Positions 7,800 to 13,322 of a stretch of DNA of 13,322 bases are shown piece by piece. The stretch lies in contig DATFGL010000148.1 in the NCBI GenBank assembly GCA_035249465.1, positions 1 through 13,322 of the forward strand, written 5' to 3'. Below the pieces are notes generated by a model. The model worked only from the letters and a program-made list of their open reading frames with translations, had not been told where the DNA came from and did not search any database. The DNA comes from 66-474 sp035249465. GTDB taxonomy: Bacteria > Pseudomonadota > Gammaproteobacteria > Xanthomonadales > Rhodanobacteraceae. Position numbers and translations under genes: made by a program. Position 1 is the stretch's first letter. Every line of letters starts with the position of its first letter.

Positions 7800-8791
7800 C
7801 CTCGCGACCCTTGCAGGCCACCGCACAAGCACAACCCAACATCGCGCTGGTCAAATACTGGGGCAAGCGCGACGCCGCGTTGAACCTGCCAGCCGCGGGC
7901 TCGCTGTCGATCACACTGGATGCGCTGCACACTCGCACCCGCGTGCACTTCGACGACGCACTCGCCACCGACGACATCGCGTTGAATGGCGATCGCGACG
8001 AAGCGCAAAGCCGCAAGATCGGCGCCTTCCTCGACCTGTTCCGTGCGCGCGCCGGCGTTGCCACCCGCGCGCACGTCGAATCCGGCAACGACTTTCCGAC
8101 CGGCGCGGGGCTGGCGTCATCGGCATCCGGTTTCGCCGCTCTCGCGGTCGCGGCCGATCGCGCGTTGGGACTTCACCTGCAACCGCGCGAACTGTCGATA
8201 CTGGCGCGTCACGGCTCCGGTTCCGCCGCGCGCTCGATCTTCGGCGGTTTCGTGGAAATGTCCGCGGGCGTACGCGACGATGGCGAAGATGCCTGCGCAA
8301 CGCCGTTGCTGGAATCCGCGGCGTGGCCGCTCAAGGTTGTGGTGGCCATCACGACTCGCGCGAAGAAATCGATCGGCTCACGCGAAGGCATGGAACACAC
8401 GCGCGACACTTCCCCGTTCTATCGTGGGTGGATCGCTACCGCGAACGCCGATCTCGCCGAAGCGCGCGCGGCGGTGCGGGCGCGCGATTTCGACAAGCTC
8501 GCGCAAGTCGGCGAGGCCAGCTGCCTCGCCATGCACGCACTGATGCTGTCGGCGCGCCCCGGGCTTGTCTACTGGAACGCCGCGACCATCGAGTGCATCC
8601 GGCACGTGCGTGCCCTGCGGAGCGAAGGCGCGGGCGTGTTCTTCACCATCGATGCGGGCCCGCAGGTAAAAGCGGTGTGCCTGCCGGACGATGCGGCCGG
8701 CGTGGCCGAGGCACTGCGCGACGTGGCCGGCGTGGAAGACGTTCTGGTCAGCGGCCTCGGCGAAGGTGCGCGCATCGAGGATGGCGCTTGA
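7796..8791 (+). CDS. mvaD: Diphosphomevalonate decarboxylase
   Basis: A 331-residue GHMP-superfamily enzyme that would decarboxylate mevalonate-5-diphosphate with ATP to give isopentenyl diphosphate. Hallmarks are NIALVKYWGK (15-24), SLSITLD (36-42), GLASSASGFAAL (105-116), SGSAARSIFGGF (141-152) with the conserved R146, MHALMLSARPGLVYW (246-260), and FFTIDAGPQVK (282-292), where D286 corresponds to the catalytic aspartate of bacterial enzymes. ATG 7796 overlaps the hpnA stop as ATGA; an ATG at 7769 in the same frame lies inside hpnA and adds nine unrelated residues. The stop overlaps the TTG start of the kinase that follows. The preserved decarboxylase motifs argue against a mevalonate-3-kinase or another GHMP kinase. 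Confidence 0.95.
   Translation: MTSRPLQATAQAQPNIALVKYWGKRDAALNLPAAGSLSITLDALHTRTRVHFDDALATDDIALNGDRDEAQSRKIGAFLDLFRARAGVATRAHVESGNDFPTGAGLASSASGFAALAVAADRALGLHLQPRELSILARHGSGSAARSIFGGFVEMSAGVRDDGEDACATPLLESAAWPLKVVVAITTRAKKSIGSREGMEHTRDTSPFYRGWIATANADLAEARAAVRARDFDKLAQVGEASCLAMHALMLSARPGLVYWNAATIECIRHVRALRSEGAGVFFTIDAGPQVKAVCLPDDAAGVAEALRDVAGVEDVLVSGLGEGARIEDGA
8777..8780 (+). promoter_or_regulatory. Ribosome binding site supporting a TTG start
   Basis: GAGG, 7 bases before TTG 8788. No ATG or GTG is available between this point and the conserved PGKLVLLGEYAVLEG motif that begins the protein, so this site decides the start. Confidence 0.55.
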
Positions 8792-9813
8792 CGTCAATCG
8801 TTGCCAGCGCACCCGGCAAGCTGGTGTTGCTGGGCGAATATGCGGTGCTGGAAGGCGCACCGGCGCTGGTGCTGGCGGTGGACCGGCGCGCAAGCGTGTC
8901 GCTCGAATCCGGCGAGAATGGATTTTGGGAATTCGTCTCGCCGACGCTTGGCCTGCAAGCGCGACTGCAGCTCCGCAACGGCAACGCAATCTGGACCGAC
9001 AAGGCGCCCGCCGAGCTCGCATGGATCACCACCCTGCTCGCATGCCTTCCGCAAACCAAACGCTTGCCCGCATGCCGCATCGAACTCGACAGCGATGCGT
9101 TTTATCTGGATCACTCCGGCGCGCGCGCCAAGCTTGGCCTAGGTTCCAGCGCCGCGCTCGCCGTCGCACTGCTCGGCGCGTTGCACGCGCTCGCAAACAC
9201 GGCACCACCGGCGACCGAAGAAGCCATCGCCGCGCACCGCGCGATCCAGCAAGGGCGCGGCAGCGGCATCGACATCGCGGCATCGCTGTCGGGCGGTCTG
9301 TTGCGTTTCCGACTGGACGGTGATGCCGTGCGCCTGGCACCCGCGAAATTCCCCGAACGCCTCCGCTGGTGCTGCGTTTACAGCGGGCGGCCGGCTTCCA
9401 CCCGTGCGATGCTGACCACGGTCGCCACCTGGCGTGGACGCGAACCCGCCGCCTTCGCGCAGTACACCCGCGAACTCGCTACAATTTCTTCACGCGGTAT
9501 CGACGCCGTCACCACGAACGATGCCGTCGCCTTCATGTCCAGCCTCCACGATTACGCCGATGCACTGGCGCGCTTCGGCGAAGCGGCGGGCGCGGATATC
9601 GCCAGCCGCGAGCATCGGGCGATCGCCACGATCGCCGCGGATTGCGGGTGCGTCTATAAGAGCTGTGGCGCTGGCGGCGGTGACGTGGGCGTCACATTCG
9701 CCGTGGAAGATACGCGGTTGCGGGCATTCGCCGTGCGCGCTGCGCATGCGGGTTACCCCGTAATCAATCTGGCAGAAGACCCGAAGGGTCTGGCGGTTGC
9801 GTCAAACGATTGA
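8788..9813 (+). CDS. mvaK2: Phosphomevalonate kinase
   Basis: A 341-residue GHMP kinase that would phosphorylate mevalonate-5-phosphate to the diphosphate. Motif 1 is PGKLVLLGEYAVLEGAPALV (9-28), motif 2 is GLGSSAALAVALL (117-129), followed by GRGSGIDIAASLSGG (156-170), and motif 3 is SCGAGGGDVGVTF (292-304). The motif 3 form GAGGGD is more typical of phosphomevalonate kinase than of mevalonate kinase. Mevalonate kinase and decarboxylase are both accounted for by other genes here, leaving this step for it. The start is a TTG that shares bases with the mvaD stop (TTGA). The frame is open far upstream but only as a shadow of hpnA and mvaD. The next gene follows after 18 bases. Confidence 0.87.
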   Translation: MTSIVASAPGKLVLLGEYAVLEGAPALVLAVDRRASVSLESGENGFWEFVSPTLGLQARLQLRNGNAIWTDKAPAELAWITTLLACLPQTKRLPACRIELDSDAFYLDHSGARAKLGLGSSAALAVALLGALHALANTAPPATEEAIAAHRAIQQGRGSGIDIAASLSGGLLRFRLDGDAVRLAPAKFPERLRWCCVYSGRPASTRAMLTTVATWRGREPAAFAQYTRELATISSRGIDAVTTNDAVAFMSSLHDYADALARFGEAAGADIASREHRAIATIAADCGCVYKSCGAGGGDVGVTFAVEDTRLRAFAVRAAHAGYPVINLAEDPKGLAVASND

Positions 9814-9831
9814 GGCTCCCAAGGAACACAG

Positions 9832-12082
<2,251 letters not shown>

Positions 12083-12090
<8 letters not shown>

Positions 12091-12682
12091 CCAGCAAGAC
12101 AATCGCGTCGTTTCGTTCGACTCCGAACGGCTGATTCTGGTCGACGAGGCCGATCGCGAAATCGGACACGCCAGCAAGACCGATGCCCACGCCGGCAAGG
12201 GCATCCTGCACCGCGCGTTTTCGCTGTTCGTGTTCAATCCTGCGGGTGAACTGCTGCTGCAGCAACGTGCAGCATCGAAACCCTTGTGGCCCGGCTACTG
12301 GGCCAACAGTTGCTGCAGCCATCCGCGCGGCGGCGAGGACATGGACACCGCCACCCAGCGGCGCTTGAGTGAAGAACTGGGCTTCACCTGCCCGCTGGAA
12401 TACATCTACAAGTTCCAGTACCACGCTGAGTACGGCGCAGCCGGTTCGGAAACCGAGTTGTGCTGGGTGTACGTCGGAACATCCGACGAGCCGGTGCGCG
12501 TCAACGACACCGAGATCGCGGCGTGGCGGTATGTGAAACCGGAAGCGCTGGATCGCGAGATCGTGGAATCGCCCGGGCATTTCACGCCGTGGCTGAAAAT
12601 GGAATGGCAGCGCCTGCGCGGCGAATTCGCCAACCGCTTGCCGGGCGGCGGTGAACCACCGCGCCGCCGGTACGAAGCCTGA
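12083..12682 (+). CDS. idi: Isopentenyl-diphosphate delta-isomerase, type I
   Basis: A 199-residue Nudix-fold isomerase that would interconvert IPP and DMAPP, supplying the allylic primer for IspA. Metal- and active-site features line up with E. coli Idi: H36 and H43 (DAHAGKGILHRAF), the catalytic cysteine region WANSCCSHPRGGED (73-86) with H80, the Nudix-like RRLSEELGF (93-101), ETELC with E123 and E125, and TPWLKME (168-174), whose tryptophan matches the active-site SPW of the family. Starting at TTG 12083, it overlaps the fusion gene by 8 bases and is probably translationally coupled to it. The C-terminal tail (about 185-199) is proline/arginine-rich and outside the core. The flavin-dependent type II enzyme is ruled out by these motifs. 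Confidence 0.94.
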
Positions 12683-12852
12683 TCCGTTTCATCGGCCTGG
12701 TGTCGGCCCTGCAGCCGCCTTGAAACCCGCATGAATCGACCGCGTGCGGCCTCAACGCCGCGTTGACACAGGGCAGTCCACCATGCGGATCAACGAGGCC
12801 GGCGCCACGCCACCGGTTCCGAACGACGCCAAGGCGCCGCAGGAGATCTGCC
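12683..12852 (+). promoter_or_regulatory. Gap before hpnH; possible weak promoter and stem-loop
   Basis: This is the only sizeable gap in the plus-strand cluster. It contains a GCGGC-CTCAAC-GCCGC stem-loop at 12746-12761 without a T-run, directly followed by a perfect TTGACA at 12763-12768. No good -10 box was found 16-18 bases downstream, so an independent hpnH promoter is only suggested. Short open frames here have no sign of being real. The AGGAG at 12841-12845, 7 bases before ATG 12853, is a strong ribosome binding site for hpnH. Confidence 0.35.
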
Positions 12853-13322
12853 ATGTCCATCCCCCTTCGCCAGCAAGTGAAAGTGGCGACTTACATCATC
12901 GGGCGCCGTCTGCGCGGCGTGCAGCGTTATCCGCTCACGCTGATGCTGGAGCCGCTGTTCCAGTGCAACCTCGCCTGTCCGGGTTGCGGCAAGATCGATT
13001 ACGACCCGCATATCCTGAAACAGCGCCTCAGCGTCGAAGAATGCCTTGCCTCGGTGGACGAGTGCGGTGCGCCGATGGTGTCGATTCCAGGTGGTGAGCC
13101 GCTGATCCATCGCGACATCAAGCAGATCGTCGAAGGCATCATCGCGCGCGGCAAGTACGTGTACCTTTGCACCAACGCGATCCTGCTGGAAAAGAAGCTC
13201 GACCTGTTCACGCCGTCCGAGCACCTGACGTTTTCGGTGCACCTCGACGGCATGCGTGAACGCCACGACGAAAGCGTGGGGCGGGAAGGCATCTTCGATG
13301 TCGCGGTGTCCGCGATTCGTGC
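12853..13322 (+). CDS. hpnH: Hopanoid biosynthesis radical SAM protein HpnH (5' part)
   Basis: The first 156 residues of a radical SAM enzyme that runs off the window. HpnH attaches a 5'-deoxyadenosyl group to diploptene to give adenosylhopane, the first side-chain step of extended hopanoids. The iron-sulfur cluster motif CxxxCxxC is C38-C42-C45 in QCNLACPGCGKIDYD, flanked by RYPLTLMLEPLF, which is characteristic of HpnH. SIPGGEPLIH (SAM-binding GGEP) and FSVHLDGMRERHDESVGREG follow as expected. ATG 12853 has AGGAG 7 bases upstream. The full protein should be about twice this length or more, so the C-terminal half cannot be judged. It pairs functionally with hpnG, which would act on its product. 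Confidence 0.93.
   Translation, partial: MSIPLRQQVKVATYIIGRRLRGVQRYPLTLMLEPLFQCNLACPGCGKIDYDPHILKQRLSVEECLASVDECGAPMVSIPGGEPLIHRDIKQIVEGIIARGKYVYLCTNAILLEKKLDLFTPSEHLTFSVHLDGMRERHDESVGREGIFDVAVSAIR

Noticed and set aside
7705..8787. Upstream extension of the PMK frame through hpnA and mvaD
   Set aside because: The translation before TTG 8788 is arginine-rich and lies out of frame with two clear genes; homology begins only at the PGKLVLLGEYAVLEG motif.
12744..13097. Plus-strand frame overlapping the hpnH start
   Set aside because: It runs out of frame through the hpnH iron-sulfur motif and has no similarity that I recognise.

Overview
This window is a high-GC, gene-dense bacterial segment. 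It holds an almost continuous isoprenoid-to-hopanoid locus: the mevalonate-pathway steps from HMG-CoA reductase to IPP isomerase, a farnesyl diphosphate synthase, a one-enzyme-type squalene synthase, squalene-hopene cyclase and three hopanoid-associated genes (hpnG-, hpnA- and hpnH-like). The IspA-type synthase and the three-TM/TolB-like/TPR protein at the left end suggest a proteobacterium, plausibly a gammaproteobacterium near Lysobacterales/Xanthomonadales. That placement is inference from general resemblance and is not firm. Gammaproteobacteria normally make isoprenoids by the MEP route, so a mevalonate cluster would suggest horizontal acquisition if the placement is right.

Minus strand, left part (1-2881). 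A membrane-anchored TolB/FlgO-like plus TPR protein is broken by a one-base frameshift near 1179-1181. Upstream of it on the same strand is ispA (farnesyl diphosphate synthase), with its own good sigma70-type promoter in the 160-bp divergent region shared with the plus-strand cluster.

Plus strand, main cluster (3042-12682). Eight genes are packed head to tail: squalene synthase, shc, hpnG, hpnA, mvaD, phosphomevalonate kinase, a fused HMG-CoA reductase-mevalonate kinase, and idi. Gaps are 18 bp or less, and five junctions overlap, including ATGA, ATGA and TTGA stop-start overlaps. This points to one transcript with translational coupling. After a 171-bp gap, hpnH (radical SAM) begins and runs off the right edge.

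How they work together. The fusion protein would take HMG-CoA to mevalonate and mevalonate-5-phosphate, and PMK, MvaD and Idi would continue to IPP/DMAPP. IspA on the opposite strand would make FPP, the squalene synthase would condense two FPP, and SHC would cyclise squalene to hopene/hopanol. HpnH would add a 5'-deoxyadenosyl group and HpnG would remove adenine, starting the extended hopanoid side chain. HMG-CoA synthase and acetoacetyl-CoA thiolase are not in the window, nor are later side-chain genes. The most unusual item is the 752-residue HMGR-mevalonate kinase fusion with apparently intact active sites from both families.
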